A DNA stretch of 64,000 nucleotides from Desulfotruncus arcticus DSM 17038. Its GTDB lineage: Bacteria > Bacillota > Desulfotomaculia > Desulfotomaculales > Desulfallaceae. Every line of letters begins with the position of its first letter. The first letter of the stretch is position 1. The stretch lies in NCBI RefSeq assembly GCF_900113335.1, contig NZ_FOOX01000012.1, forward strand, positions 1-64,000, read 5' to 3'. Below the pieces are notes generated by a model that saw only the letters and a program-made list of their open reading frames with translations, made no database searches and had not been told where the DNA came from. Both the position numbers and the translations under genes were made by a program. Of this stretch, positions 35,657-44,360 are shown piece by piece.

Positions 35657-36348
35657 CCTTTGGCCTTCTTCACAATGAGTTTATAGCCAAGCCCCTTCAC
35701 TGTGACGAGGGACACCGGCACGGACGGATTCTCTTCGATCTTCTCGCGCAGATGTCGGATATGTGTCATCAGAGTGGTTTCATAACCCTGCCAAATCTCG
35801 CCGCAGGCGGTTTGGCACAGGGAGCCTATCGTTACCACTCGACCAGCATTCTCCGAGAGCTTTAGAAAAATGGCATATTCTTTTGCTGTTAAAGCAGTTG
35901 CCGTTTCGCCACGGCGCACCTCTGCTTTGTCCAAATCCACGGAGGAAGCGGCCAGCTCAACGATGCGGTTTTCGTCCGGATAAGCGCGTTTCAAGATCGC
36001 CTGAACACGCAATAACAGCTCCTTGGGCAGGAAGGGCTTGACCAGATAATCGTCGGCTCCCAGCTCAAAGCCGGTAAACTTGTCCTCGGCTTCACCTTTG
36101 GCCGTTAGCATCAAAACGGGTATTTTGCTGACTTCCCGTATTTCCTTCAGAAGCTCAAAACCGTCAATGCCCGGCATCATCACGTCCAAAATTACCATCG
36201 CGGGCATTTTCTGATCAAGCAGTTGGAGGGCGGCCTCGCCGGAGGAAGCGGTCATGATTTGTGTAAATCCGGCATGTTCAAAAATTGACCTTATCATGGT
36301 CAGTAAATCCATTTCGTCATCCACAACAAGGATCGGCTTGTCCTTCAC
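35653..36348 (-). CDS. OmpR-family response regulator
   Basis: A 231-residue regulator: receiver domain with the acidic pair PILVVDDEMD, phospho-acceptor Asp in MVILDVMMPGIDGFELL, and conserved Thr/Lys (LMLTAKGEA, DDYLVKPF); the C-terminal winged helix has TALTAKEYAIFLKL and LMTHIRHLREKIE with VKGLGYKL. GTG 36348 is preferred because GAGGTG lies about 6 bases before it. It probably activates the divergent transporter operon through the repeats at 36457-36497. Confidence 0.9.
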   Translation of the reverse strand: MKDKPILVVDDEMDLLTMIRSIFEHAGFTQIMTASSGEAALQLLDQKMPAMVILDVMMPGIDGFELLKEIREVSKIPVLMLTAKGEAEDKFTGFELGADDYLVKPFLPKELLLRVQAILKRAYPDENRIVELAASSVDLDKAEVRRGETATALTAKEYAIFLKLSENAGRVVTIGSLCQTACGEIWQGYETTLMTHIRHLREKIEENPSVPVSLVTVKGLGYKLIVKKAKG

Positions 36349-36456
36349 GCGGAACACCTCTTAATGTAAAACGCCCGCAACAGCGAATGCTTCAATTTTT
36401 ACTATACAGTAATTTTAAATCAAAAGCTGAACCTTGTATATTGTGCCGGTTTCAAT

Positions 36457-36511
36457 CTCAAGGAAAACTCAAGGATGCCTCCAGCCTGGCTCAAGGACGC
36501 GAAGGTATAAT
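36457..36511 (+). promoter_or_regulatory. Response-regulator-type promoter of the ABC operon
   Basis: Three CTCAAGGA direct repeats start at 36457, 36468 and 36490, i.e. 11 and 22 bases apart, on one face of the helix. A perfect -10 TATAAT lies at 36506-36511 and the matching -35 position (AGCCTG) is poor. This is the layout of a promoter activated by an OmpR-family regulator, such as the one encoded next door. Confidence 0.65.
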
Positions 36512-36544
36512 CAGTCCGAAAGCTCAAAAGGAGGCTCTATATAC

Positions 36545-37468
36545 ATGAGTGATTTTATCATCGAAACACGAAATCTGACCAAACAATACGGTGAACAAAA
36601 AAGTGTAGCCGATCTGAATATCCATGTACGGCAGGGCAGAATTTATGGCCTGCTTGGACGCAACGGGGCCGGAAAGACCACCACCATGAAAATGCTTTTG
36701 AACCTCACACGCCCGACGTCCGGTGAAATAAAGGTTTTCGGAGAGAATATTCGGACCCATGAAAAACAGATTCTGCCCCGTGTCGGGAGTCTGATCGAGT
36801 CGCCGGGGTTTTACCCCAACCTCACGGGAACGGAAAACCTCAGAGTCTTTGCGGAACTGCGCGGCGTAAAAAAGAAAAACGCCATTCGTGACGCGCTGGA
36901 GTTGGTCAGCCTGCCGTACCGGGATAAAAAGCTTTACTCGCAATATTCCCTCGGCATGAAACAACGCCTTGCTATTGCGCTGGCGGTTATGCACGACCCG
37001 GAACTGCTGATTCTGGATGAACCCATCAACGGTCTTGACCCTATCGGAATTGCAGAGGTCCGCAGTTTTATCCGCGAGCTTTGCGATGCAAAAGGAAAAA
37101 CCATTCTGATCTCCAGCCACATCCTTTCCGAAATCGCGCTGCTGGCCGACGACATTGGCATCATTGATCACGGCGTTCTGCTGGAGGAAGAAAGCCTGAA
37201 GGAACTGGAGCGGAAGAACAGCAAATACGTCCGCTTTGTCGTTTCGGACACCGAGCAGGCGTCCCAGCTTTTGCTGCGGAGTTTCAAAACACAGAATTTC
37301 AACGTGGAGAACAGCCATAATCTGCTGCTGTTTGATACGTCGCTGCCGATTGCCGCAATCAACCGCTGCTTCATCGAAAACGGCATTGAGGTTACGGAAG
37401 CCCACATCCGTGAAAATACGCTGGAGGATTACTTCAAAAAGGTTACCGGGGGTGTGGGGATTGCTTAA
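36545..37468 (+). CDS. BcrA/LanF-like ABC transporter ATP-binding protein
   Basis: A 307-residue ATPase: A-loop in LTKQYGEQKSVADLN, Walker A LLGRNGAGKTTTMKM, Q-loop region GSLIESPGFYPNLTGTENL, signature YSLGMKQRLAIALA, Walker B LLILDEPINGLDPIG and H-loop ISSHILSE. The GSLIESPGFYPNLTG segment is typical of bacitracin/lantibiotic-immunity ATPases. It works with the two membrane proteins that follow, exporting a peptide or membrane-active agent. ATG 36545 follows AAAGGAGG. Overlaps with the next gene show a single operon. Confidence 0.88.
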   Translation: MSDFIIETRNLTKQYGEQKSVADLNIHVRQGRIYGLLGRNGAGKTTTMKMLLNLTRPTSGEIKVFGENIRTHEKQILPRVGSLIESPGFYPNLTGTENLRVFAELRGVKKKNAIRDALELVSLPYRDKKLYSQYSLGMKQRLAIALAVMHDPELLILDEPINGLDPIGIAEVRSFIRELCDAKGKTILISSHILSEIALLADDIGIIDHGVLLEEESLKELERKNSKYVRFVVSDTEQASQLLLRSFKTQNFNVENSHNLLLFDTSLPIAAINRCFIENGIEVTEAHIRENTLEDYFKKVTGGVGIA

Positions 37469-38264
37469 ACCGATCAGATGCGAGTTATGGAAGGTGAAGC
37501 GCAGAAAATTTGTTTCGCTTACTTTATTGTTTGCGTTTTTGTTTCCGATTCCTTTGACTTATATGATGACCACGCCGTCGATGGCCTCGCGCAGCGATAC
37601 ACCCGCCGAGGCGTTTGACAGCGTTTTCAACTTCGTGCTTGGATACGGAGTTCAGTTTCTTTTGCCCGCGATCCTTGGCGTTCTTGCGGCAATCCTTTTC
37701 TTCATGGAACGGGACAGCGATACCTTCAAAAGTCTAAGGACGATCCCGGTCACAAGCCGACAGATGATTTTTGCGAAGATGGTGGTGCTGTTTTTGTACG
37801 GCATCCTTTTCAGCATAGCGTCCCTGGGCGCGACGCTCCTTTGTTCCGCTTTTCTGCCGCAAGTTTTTGAAATCACCGGGTTATGGTACAAGCTGGTCAT
37901 GTCCGTTGAGATGGGGGTATTCATTACGGCGGGCACATTGCCGCTGATTATCCTGATCGTTTTTTTCAGCAAAACCTATGTGTTTTCCGTCCTGTTGTGC
38001 ATTTTTTACAGTGTACTGAATTTGAGCGCAACCTCCCTTTTCGAGGTACTTCCGAAAGCGGTCACGTGGATACTGCCGGGTACGCTTACGACATTCTGGA
38101 GCGCCGGAAATATGGTGGCGCATGGGATAGACCTGAATGTCAAAGCAATGACTGATCTTGGCCTGATTCCTTCCACCCTGCAAACCGTGGCTATCTTGGC
38201 GGTCATGGGAAGCGTATCCATTGCCTTGATCATCAGAATGTATGAAAGGAGGAACCGGGAATGA
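37461..38264 (+). CDS. ABC transporter permease (LanE/G-like), first
   Basis: A 267-residue membrane protein with about six hydrophobic segments (FVSLTLLFAFLFPIPLTYMM, FLLPAILGVLAAILFFMERD, VVLFLYGILFSIASLGATLL, and others) and the extracytoplasmic loop expected for lantibiotic-immunity permeases; DTFKSLRTIPVTSRQMIFAK is the cytosolic coupling segment. TTG 37461 gives the family-typical start MLKPIRCELWKVKR and overlaps the ATPase stop by 8 bases; GTG 37452 is an alternative. ATGA coupling to the next gene. Confidence 0.82.
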   Translation: MLKPIRCELWKVKRRKFVSLTLLFAFLFPIPLTYMMTTPSMASRSDTPAEAFDSVFNFVLGYGVQFLLPAILGVLAAILFFMERDSDTFKSLRTIPVTSRQMIFAKMVVLFLYGILFSIASLGATLLCSAFLPQVFEITGLWYKLVMSVEMGVFITAGTLPLIILIVFFSKTYVFSVLLCIFYSVLNLSATSLFEVLPKAVTWILPGTLTTFWSAGNMVAHGIDLNVKAMTDLGLIPSTLQTVAILAVMGSVSIALIIRMYERRNRE

Positions 38265-39043
38265 CAATCTGGTGGGTTGCAAAAACCGAATATTGGAAAC
38301 TAAGACGCTATTCCATCTTATGGGCGGGAGTGGCTCTGATGCTGCTCTCTGTGCTGCTCACATTGTTTACGTCCACCGCGAATGACGGCATGGTATGGAC
38401 ATTTTCTATTTTGATCGAACAGGTGATCAAAAACAACATGACCACGATTTTTCCCATGTGCATCACACTAATTGCGGGGTATATCATTGCGCGTGAACAG
38501 AAAGACGACACTCTGAAAAACATACTGACGGTTCCGCTGACTTTCAAGCGGCTGCTTGTCGGGAAGCTGCTGGTCTGCGTACTGATATCGCTGTTTCTCG
38601 GACTCGTATGTACGGCCTTTACCATTCTTGCGGGATTGCTTACGGGTTTTCCCGGTTTCTCAGCAGGAGCGGCGGCACAGGGCCTTGTGCAGACCACATT
38701 GCTGAATCTTTTCCTGTTTATCGCAGTGCTGCCCATCATCATTTTGACGAGCAGTCCCGCAAGCGGTTTTCTGGCCGGGGTCATTGTAGCCTTTGTCTAT
38801 GGCTACGGCGGTATGTTTGCCGCCGGCAACATGAAGCTGGCTAACATCTATCCCATCACGGCAAGTCTTGGAATGATCAATTACCGGAGCTATGAAGTAC
38901 ATTGGAATACCTTGTTGTGCTGTCTGAGCATGGCGGTCATGCTGGCAATTTCCGCAGTTATGATCTTGTCGATGCGTGATAACGTCGAGCCAAAGAAACC
39001 CGTAAAAAGCAAAGCGAAAGCCCCACTGAAAAAGGGGTGGTAG
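38261..39043 (+). CDS. ABC transporter permease (LanE/G-like), second
   Basis: A 260-residue membrane protein, paralogous in plan to the previous permease: short cytosolic start MTIWWVAKTEYWKLRRYSIL, about six membrane segments (LWAGVALMLLSVLLTLF ... FLFIAVLPIIILTSS), coupling segment DDTLKNILTVPLTFKRLLVG, and a basic tail VKSKAKAPLKKGW. It forms a heteromeric exporter with the preceding two gene products. The start overlaps the previous stop by 4 bases (ATGA). Confidence 0.85.
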   Translation: MTIWWVAKTEYWKLRRYSILWAGVALMLLSVLLTLFTSTANDGMVWTFSILIEQVIKNNMTTIFPMCITLIAGYIIAREQKDDTLKNILTVPLTFKRLLVGKLLVCVLISLFLGLVCTAFTILAGLLTGFPGFSAGAAAQGLVQTTLLNLFLFIAVLPIIILTSSPASGFLAGVIVAFVYGYGGMFAAGNMKLANIYPITASLGMINYRSYEVHWNTLLCCLSMAVMLAISAVMILSMRDNVEPKKPVKSKAKAPLKKGW

Positions 39044-39064
39044 TTCAGAATAGGAGCTATGACA

Positions 39065-39334
39065 ATGAAAACGACTAAAACCATTATGAAATTCCTTGCG
39101 ATAGCGGTTGCTTCTTGTTTAATGCTCGGCGCAGCGGGCTGTTCTTTGCTGGACAATGTTGAAAAGGACAAGGTGCTGGATGCTTATAACGACGTGATTC
39201 AATTCGCCGGTAAAGCCACGCTCACCAGTAAGGAATTATGCAAAAAGCTCAAAAAACATTTATACCAGATGCTTAATGACCATCCGAATCTGAAGAAAGC
39301 CTGGTTGTGTTTTGATCACGACATCCTTGCATAG
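39065..39334 (+). CDS. Small lipoprotein, probably C-terminally truncated
   Basis: The 89-residue product has a signal peptide (MKFLAIAVASCLMLGAAGCS) with a lipobox-like AAGC, then DNVEKDKVLDAYNDVIQFAG, like small lipoproteins found downstream of BcrA-type exporters. After residue ~60 the sequence (KKHLYQMLNDHPNLKKAWLC) no longer fits a lipoprotein and looks like frame-changed DNA, so the gene is probably cut short. ATG 39065 lies 6 bases after AGGAGC and 21 bases after the permease stop. Confidence 0.6.
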   Translation: MKTTKTIMKFLAIAVASCLMLGAAGCSLLDNVEKDKVLDAYNDVIQFAGKATLTSKELCKKLKKHLYQMLNDHPNLKKAWLCFDHDILA

Positions 39335-39497
39335 GAACCTCCGCCACCGGAACAGGAACAAAGTGCAGCTCTAAAAATTGCATAGGGCGGAATCTATTTT
39401 GAGCTTTTAATTGCTTCGTTTGTCGGAGGCGCTATAATAAAATTATAAGCAAATCAAATTACAGGCTTTAAGTTCCGAAAAGTATAAAGCAAATGTA

Positions 39498-40172
39498 GTG
39501 AAAATGGGAATACCGGAAAGCAGCAGCATGGGTATTTCTACTGGCGAAGTTCGGAAACTGGCCAAGAGAATTGGAAAGTCAAATGTGCTTGGCTATGAAT
39601 TATGGAATACGGGATATCATGAAGCTAAACTTTTAGCCGTTTTAGTGTTTAATAGAAAGACATTTACATTACAAGAAATCGAACAGTTAATGAATGATGT
39701 TTTTTCATGGGATTTGTGCGACCATTTATGCAAGAATCTCATCATCAAACTGAAAGGATATGAGAAACTAATTGGCAAGTGGTGTACTTCTGATAAAACA
39801 TATTTCAAGCGGGCAGCATTTACCCTGATTGCTTCAGCTGCAATACATGAAAAGGCTATATCGAATGATGCCATTGATGATTATTTGAGGCTTATTCAGG
39901 AGTATTCCTGTGATGAACGGGAACATGTTAAAAAGGCCGTATCCTGGGCATTACGAGAAATAGGTAAAAAGGATTTTAATTATCAGGAAAAAGCTATAAT
40001 ATTAGCACATGAATTGAAAGAAAGTGGCAATAAGGCACAAGTTTGGATTGCTAATGACGCATTAAAGGAACTTGAAAAGTTAGTTCAAGTTGAGGGGCGA
40101 GGACGTTTAATCACCACTGATTCCCAAATGGGAAGGAAAAGGAAACTTTCAGTTTTAAATAGCAAATGCTGA
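39498..40172 (+). CDS. AlkD-like DNA alkylation repair protein
   Basis: A 224-residue HEAT-repeat DNA glycosylase-like protein. MGIPESSSMGISTGEVRKLA, NTGYHEAKLLAVLVFNRKT, DLCDHLC and VKKAVSWALREIGKKD fit the AlkD/DUF family that removes N3- and N7-alkylated purines. The homologous frame continues upstream of GTG 39498 (LQALSSEKYKANVV, as in full-length family members) to a stop at about 39436, but no start codon is available there, so the original start may be lost. A TATAAT box lies at about 39433. Confidence 0.8.
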   Translation: MKMGIPESSSMGISTGEVRKLAKRIGKSNVLGYELWNTGYHEAKLLAVLVFNRKTFTLQEIEQLMNDVFSWDLCDHLCKNLIIKLKGYEKLIGKWCTSDKTYFKRAAFTLIASAAIHEKAISNDAIDDYLRLIQEYSCDEREHVKKAVSWALREIGKKDFNYQEKAIILAHELKESGNKAQVWIANDALKELEKLVQVEGRGRLITTDSQMGRKRKLSVLNSKC

Positions 40173-40213
40173 ATTGTCGAAATAATTATAACAGAATGTA
40201 GGTATTAATTTTA

Positions 40214-41287
40214 GTGGTGAACAGTAAAAGTGTGAAAAAAATAAAGCCAGAAAAGAGATTTTTTCAGAAATATATCCTACCGCCAAGGGGCTACCAGCTT
40301 CTAAGGGCATCTTTTTTGTATCCTCAAGGCATTGAGACAGTTTTTCACTTATACAGTATCGAGAGTTTTAAGTATAAGGGAACAGAATATGATGTAAAGA
40401 AATTATATAAAGTTATGATTAGGAAGATGCTAATGGTTTATTTAAATGTTTTTACATTTCCAAATGTGGATATGGAATTTGGCTTTTTTATGAATGTAAA
40501 AAGAACGTGCTATGACTCGTTTTATCCATTTAAGGTATTATCACGACATGGTTTTGAAAGAATTGATTTTGAGCCGGTTACGATTTTATATGGCGGAAAT
40601 GGTTCGGGAAAATCAACGGCATTAAATGTGATAGCAGAAAAAATAGAAATCAATCGAGATTCTATTTATAATAAATCCAATTTTTATCCTGATTATGTCA
40701 ATATGTGTGAGGTACGGCTTAAGGCAGACATTCCTAATAATAGCAGAATTATTACCAGTGATGATGTGTTTGACTGTATGTTGAATATCCGCAATCTCAA
40801 TGAAGGAATTGACAAAAAACGGGAAAAACTTTTTGAAGAATATTTGGATGCGAAATATTCTCATTTCCAAATGAAGTCGATAGCAGACTACGAGCAACTT
40901 AAAAAAGTAAATGTTGCTAGAAGTAAAACGCAGTCCCGCTTTGTGAGGAATCAATTGCTGGCTAATGTGCGGGAATATTCGAATGGGGAAAGTGCATTCC
41001 GGTATTTTACTGAAAAAATTGGTGAAAATGGAATTTATATATTGGATGAGCCTGAAAACAGTCTTTCCCCAAAACATCAGATGGAATTAATGAAATTTAT
41101 TCAAGACTCTGCACGGTTTTTTGGATGCCAATTTATTATATCAACACATTCACCGTTTCTGCTTTCCATGCGTGGAGCAAAAATATATGATCTTGATGCA
41201 AGCCCGGTTGATGTGAAAAGATGGACAGAATTGGAAAATGTGCGTACATATTATGAATTTTTTAAAAGATATGAAAACGAGTTTTGA
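40214..41287 (+). CDS. AAA-family (ABC-type) ATPase
   Basis: A 357-residue soluble ATPase. The P-loop is FEPVTILYGGNGSGKSTALN near residue 125; the ABC-type signature region is SNGESAFRYF; the Walker B is NGIYILDEPENSLSPKHQME, followed by FIISTHSPFLLSM. It belongs to the OLD/predicted-ATPase class (AAA_15/AAA_23-like) often found singly in Firmicutes and in accessory or defence contexts. Here it has no nuclease partner, so its role is open. The start is a GTG at 40214 without a clear ribosome site. Confidence 0.78.
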   Translation: MVNSKSVKKIKPEKRFFQKYILPPRGYQLLRASFLYPQGIETVFHLYSIESFKYKGTEYDVKKLYKVMIRKMLMVYLNVFTFPNVDMEFGFFMNVKRTCYDSFYPFKVLSRHGFERIDFEPVTILYGGNGSGKSTALNVIAEKIEINRDSIYNKSNFYPDYVNMCEVRLKADIPNNSRIITSDDVFDCMLNIRNLNEGIDKKREKLFEEYLDAKYSHFQMKSIADYEQLKKVNVARSKTQSRFVRNQLLANVREYSNGESAFRYFTEKIGENGIYILDEPENSLSPKHQMELMKFIQDSARFFGCQFIISTHSPFLLSMRGAKIYDLDASPVDVKRWTELENVRTYYEFFKRYENEF

Positions 41288-41403
41288 ACGAAGGTAAGTT
41301 GCTTCAGGGCCCCGTTAACACTAAACTTTTCAATGCAGGAAAAACAGAGCAGCAGATCGAAGGCATGGATTAGATGAGTATACGCGGAGAGTAGGGTTTT
41401 CAT

Positions 41404-42342
41404 ATGAGGCTCGATCGGATGATGGCCATAATTGTAACCCTGATCAGGCGCACACGGGTGCAGGCCAAAGAACTGGCGGATATGTTCGACGTTTCGGTAA
41501 GAACAATCTACAGGGACATTGAAGCCATCAACCAGGCCGGTATACCCATCATCACCTACCAGGGCGCCAACGGGGGTATCAGCATTGCTGAGGGGTACAG
41601 GCTGGATAAAAGTGTATTGACCAACAATGAGCTTGCCGCCATAGTAACCGCCCTGAAAAGCGTTTCTACTTCTTATGCCGGTTTTAACAACCAAATCCTG
41701 CTGGAAAAACTGAAAAGCACGGTTCCGCCCGCGCACCTGGAGTCTTTCAATCTTATGACGCAGCAGGTTTTGATAGATTTATCCCCCTGGGGAAACGACA
41801 GCGGACTGAAGGAAAAGAATACCCTGTTAAAACAGGCCATCGACGCATTAAAAACTGTTTCTTTCGAGTACTGCAATGCCAAAGGGGAGTTAAGCAGCCG
41901 GGAGGTGGAGCCTCACACGCTGGTATTGAAGGGTCAAAAATGGTATCTTTATGCCTATTGCAGGATCAGAGATTCTTTCAGGTTGTTTAAGCTTTCCAGG
42001 ATGAAAAATGTGCAGGTTAATGATGCGGGTTTCAGCCGGCGGGAAACCAATTTGGAGGAACTGCCCTGGGATAAAGAGTGGCACAGATCTCAAAACGTGG
42101 TGCATATAGTACTTGGCATAAACCCGGAAGTTAGAATTTTAGCCGAAGAATGGTTTGGGGTTGAAAATGTCCTCCCGGATGGAAACGGGAGATTCACGGT
42201 TGCACTGTCTTTCCCGGAAGACGACTGGCTTTACGGATTCATACTAAGTTTTGGCAGTCACGTGGAAGTCCTGGAACCGGAACATTTAAGGGATAAGATA
42301 AGAAATACCGCCAGAGAAATTTTAGCTATTTATGATGATTAA
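41404..42342 (+). CDS. YafY/WYL-domain transcriptional regulator
   Basis: A 312-residue regulator with an HTH_11 N-terminus (RLDRMMAIIVTLIRRTRVQA, LADMFDVSVRTIYRDIEAIN), the bridging YQGANGGISIAEGYRL, and a WYL domain (EPHTLVLKGQKWYLYAYCRI, then RDSFRLFKLSRM), ending with a WCX-type fold. WYL regulators bind small ligands or nucleic acid. It likely controls the two genes that follow through the palindrome at 42351-42370. Confidence 0.88.
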   Translation: MRLDRMMAIIVTLIRRTRVQAKELADMFDVSVRTIYRDIEAINQAGIPIITYQGANGGISIAEGYRLDKSVLTNNELAAIVTALKSVSTSYAGFNNQILLEKLKSTVPPAHLESFNLMTQQVLIDLSPWGNDSGLKEKNTLLKQAIDALKTVSFEYCNAKGELSSREVEPHTLVLKGQKWYLYAYCRIRDSFRLFKLSRMKNVQVNDAGFSRRETNLEELPWDKEWHRSQNVVHIVLGINPEVRILAEEWFGVENVLPDGNGRFTVALSFPEDDWLYGFILSFGSHVEVLEPEHLRDKIRNTAREILAIYDD

Positions 42343-42350
42343 TAAAGTAA

Positions 42351-42386
42351 CATGACATACTGGTGTCAGGTTTATCTTTGTATAAT
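42351..42386 (+). promoter_or_regulatory. Palindromic operator and -10 box upstream of the zinc-ribbon gene
   Basis: CATGACATACTGGTGTCAGG (42351-42370) is a near-perfect palindrome of arms (C)ATGACA and TGTCAG, followed by TATAAT at 42381-42386. The site lies right after the WYL regulator gene and is probably its operator. Confidence 0.6.
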
Positions 42387-42413
42387 GTAAGAAAAACGCA
42401 GGGGTGATTGGTT

Positions 42414-42674
42414 ATGTTTGAAAAAGTATGTCAAAGTTGTGGCATGCCGCTTACCGACGATAAGCTTCTCGGTACAGAAAAAGGCGGCGCTGCGAGCAAG
42501 GAGTATTGCGTTTACTGTTATGAGGACGGCCGGTTTCTACAGCCCGACCTGACGATGGAGGCGATGATTGAAATTTGCGTACCTCATATGAAGGAGGGCG
42601 GGATGAAGGAAGAAGAGGCCAGGGCTTTACTGAATTCTCACCTTCCCAAATTAAAGCGGTGGTCAGCCAGGTAA
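42414..42674 (+). CDS. Small zinc-ribbon protein
   Basis: An 86-residue protein beginning FEKVCQSCGMPLTDDKLLGT with CxxC, and EYCVYCYEDGRFLQPDLTME with a second CxxC: the putative zinc-ribbon domain (Zn_ribbon_2 type) common in Firmicutes. The tail is helical and ends with PKLKRWSAR. ATG 42414 lies 7 bases after GGGGTG. It is co-transcribed with the following carboxymuconolactone decarboxylase-like gene, a frequent trio with a WYL regulator. Confidence 0.82.
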   Translation: MFEKVCQSCGMPLTDDKLLGTEKGGAASKEYCVYCYEDGRFLQPDLTMEAMIEICVPHMKEGGMKEEEARALLNSHLPKLKRWSAR

Positions 42675-42706
42675 TAATAACCAGGCATTAAGGTGAGGTG
42701 ATGGTC

Positions 42707-43021
42707 ATGGAAATCAAGCATGTAAGTAACGCATTTCAAACCTTTTTAACTGAGGCTCCCGCTCATGCGCAGGCCTGGATGGAAGCGGTGAAAAAGCTGG
42801 ATGCCGCCGGTGCCCTTGATGATAAAACCGGGGAAATAGCTTATATCGCGGTGCTGGCCGCCGTTGGGCTGGATAGCGGCATCCCCTTTCACGTGAAGCA
42901 CGCCAGGGAACTGGGAGCTACCCGGGAAGAAATCATCAGCGCCGTCCTGCTTGGGCTGCCCGCGGTGGGCAACCTGGTTGTGCAGGCGCTGTCTGTTGCG
43001 TTAAAAGCTTATGACGAATAA
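42707..43021 (+). CDS. Carboxymuconolactone decarboxylase-like (AhpD fold) protein
   Basis: A 104-residue protein with the CMD core: DDKTGEIAYIAVLAAVGLDS followed by GIPFHVKHARELGATREEII. The AhpD-type CxxC is missing (LDSGIPFH replaces the usual C-x-x-C), so thiol peroxidase activity is unlikely. It could act as a small binding protein. ATG 42707 follows AGGTGAGGTG and is 32 bases after the zinc-ribbon gene. Confidence 0.8.
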   Translation: MEIKHVSNAFQTFLTEAPAHAQAWMEAVKKLDAAGALDDKTGEIAYIAVLAAVGLDSGIPFHVKHARELGATREEIISAVLLGLPAVGNLVVQALSVALKAYDE

Positions 43022-43071
43022 GTTTATTATATGTGACCTTATATTATATTAGGGTATTGAGTTGACCGGTA

Positions 43072-43106
43072 CCTCCTGTTAAAAATATGGACAGGAGGTA
43101 TTTTTA
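43072..43106 (+). terminator. Terminator hairpin, repeated at 51167
   Basis: TACCTCCTG and CAGGAGGTA form a perfect 9-bp stem around TTAAAAATATGGA, followed by TTTTTA. The same hairpin, together with the following ~35 bases including the ribosome site, recurs at 51167-51246. Confidence 0.75.
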
Positions 43107-43131
43107 TAATCTTGAAGAAAGGAGTTGGTTA

Positions 43132-43209
43132 GTGTATTTAAAACCAGCTCATCTTCTTGAGTTTATATCAGATGTAAAAAGTCTTTCATTTCAGAGGTGT
43201 CTGCAATGA
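43132..43209 (+). CDS. Short leader ORF coupled to dinB
   Basis: A 25-codon frame from GTG 43132, preceded by AAAGGAGTTGG, overlaps the dinB start with ATGA. Its first codons (GTG TAT TTA AA) copy the beginning of the BtuF-like gene at 51237, so it may be a remnant of that gene's 5' end now acting as a translational lead-in to dinB. Whether the peptide MYLKPAHLLEFISDVKSLSF... matters is unknown. Confidence 0.4.
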   Translation: MYLKPAHLLEFISDVKSLSFQRCLQ

Positions 43210-44360
43210 CCATTATCCACGTTGATATGGATGCTTTTTTCGCCTCCGTGGAACAAAGGGATAACCCGCAATTGCGGGGCAGGCCCGTGGCCGTGGGCGG
43301 CAGGCCGGATCGGAGGGGTGTGGTCGCGGCCGCCTCGTACGAGGCGCGCCGGTTCGGCGTTAGATCGGCCATGGCGATGGCCACCGCCGTCAAACTCTGC
43401 CCCGGGCTGGTTGTTGTGCCAGCCAACCATAAAAGGTACAAGGAAGTATCCGATGCGGTGATGGAGATTTTCCGTTCCTATACGCCGGTGGTGGAGCCCC
43501 TTTCACTGGATGAAGCCTTCCTGGATGTAACGGGAAGCGAGAAGCTGTTCGGTCCGCCGGAGGCTATCGGGACGGAAATCCAAAGGCGCATCAAAGAAGA
43601 TCTGCAGTTATCCGCCTCGGTGGGCATCGGGCCCAACAAGTTCATCGCCAAACTGGCCTCTGATTACCAAAAACCCGGTGGCTTTACGGTCGTCCCGTCG
43701 GAAAAGGTGATGGACTTCCTGACGCCGCTGCCGGTGGAAAAGATGTGGGGTACCGGCGGGAAAACAGCGGAAAAGTTAAAACACATCGGTGTTATGACTA
43801 TTGGTCAGCTGCGGGAGCTGTCCCCTGGTTTTTTAGAGGAAACTTTTGGCAAGTACGGCAGAGCGCTGTACGATTTTGCCCGGGGCGAGGATGCCAGACC
43901 GGTGGAGCCGTACCGCGAAGCCAAGTCAGTTGGCAAGGAGATTACTTTCCCCGAGGACGTTTGGGACCTGGAGGAACTGCGGCAGACACTGCGTGTGCTG
44001 GCTGAAAAGGTCGGGCGCAGTTTGCGCCGGCAAAACATCAAATGCGGCTCGGTTACTCTGAAAATCAAATACTCCGACCGCCAACTGGTCACCCGGACCG
44101 AAAGGCTGCCGGAACTCACGAACCTGACCGGTACCATTTATGAAACAGCCGGCCGTTTATTGAATAAACACTGCAAACCGCCGGTCAGGCTTATCGGTAT
44201 AACATGTGCCAGGCTGACCGGAGAACGGTTAATTACTTTATTTCAGGATGAAAAACAGGTCAAGGAGGAAAAAATCACGGCGGCCCTGGACAAGCTGAAG
44301 GACCGTTACGGCGAAGAAGTCGTCAAAGTGGCAAGTTTGCTTAAAAAACGCGGAGAGTAG
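43206..44360 (+). CDS. dinB: DNA polymerase IV (Y-family)
   Basis: A 384-residue translesion polymerase. The catalytic start is IIHVDMDAFFASVEQRDNP with metal-binding Asp; PLSLDEAFLDVTGSEKLFG carries the Asp-Glu pair; ASVGIGPNKFIAKLASDYQK and the HhH-containing thumb (GTGGKTAEKLKHIGVMTIGQ) follow; the little finger is at residues ~235-345. It copies damaged templates. It lacks a recognisable beta-clamp-binding tail beyond VASLLKKRGE. ATG 43206 overlaps the leader ORF. The C-terminal part is duplicated at 53331. Confidence 0.93.
   Translation: MTIIHVDMDAFFASVEQRDNPQLRGRPVAVGGRPDRRGVVAAASYEARRFGVRSAMAMATAVKLCPGLVVVPANHKRYKEVSDAVMEIFRSYTPVVEPLSLDEAFLDVTGSEKLFGPPEAIGTEIQRRIKEDLQLSASVGIGPNKFIAKLASDYQKPGGFTVVPSEKVMDFLTPLPVEKMWGTGGKTAEKLKHIGVMTIGQLRELSPGFLEETFGKYGRALYDFARGEDARPVEPYREAKSVGKEITFPEDVWDLEELRQTLRVLAEKVGRSLRRQNIKCGSVTLKIKYSDRQLVTRTERLPELTNLTGTIYETAGRLLNKHCKPPVRLIGITCARLTGERLITLFQDEKQVKEEKITAALDKLKDRYGEEVVKVASLLKKRGE

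Noticed and set aside
36524-37405. 293-codon open frame antisense to the BcrA-like ATPase gene
   Set aside because: It is a mirror of a strongly conserved ABC ATPase, lacks a ribosome site and reads like low-complexity antisense sequence.
37236-37460. Upstream extension of the first permease frame
   Set aside because: It overlaps the ATPase coding region out of frame; the family-typical start is at 37461.
43191-43441. Minus-strand open frames opposite dinB
   Set aside because: They are GC-rich antisense shadows of the polymerase gene without ribosome sites.
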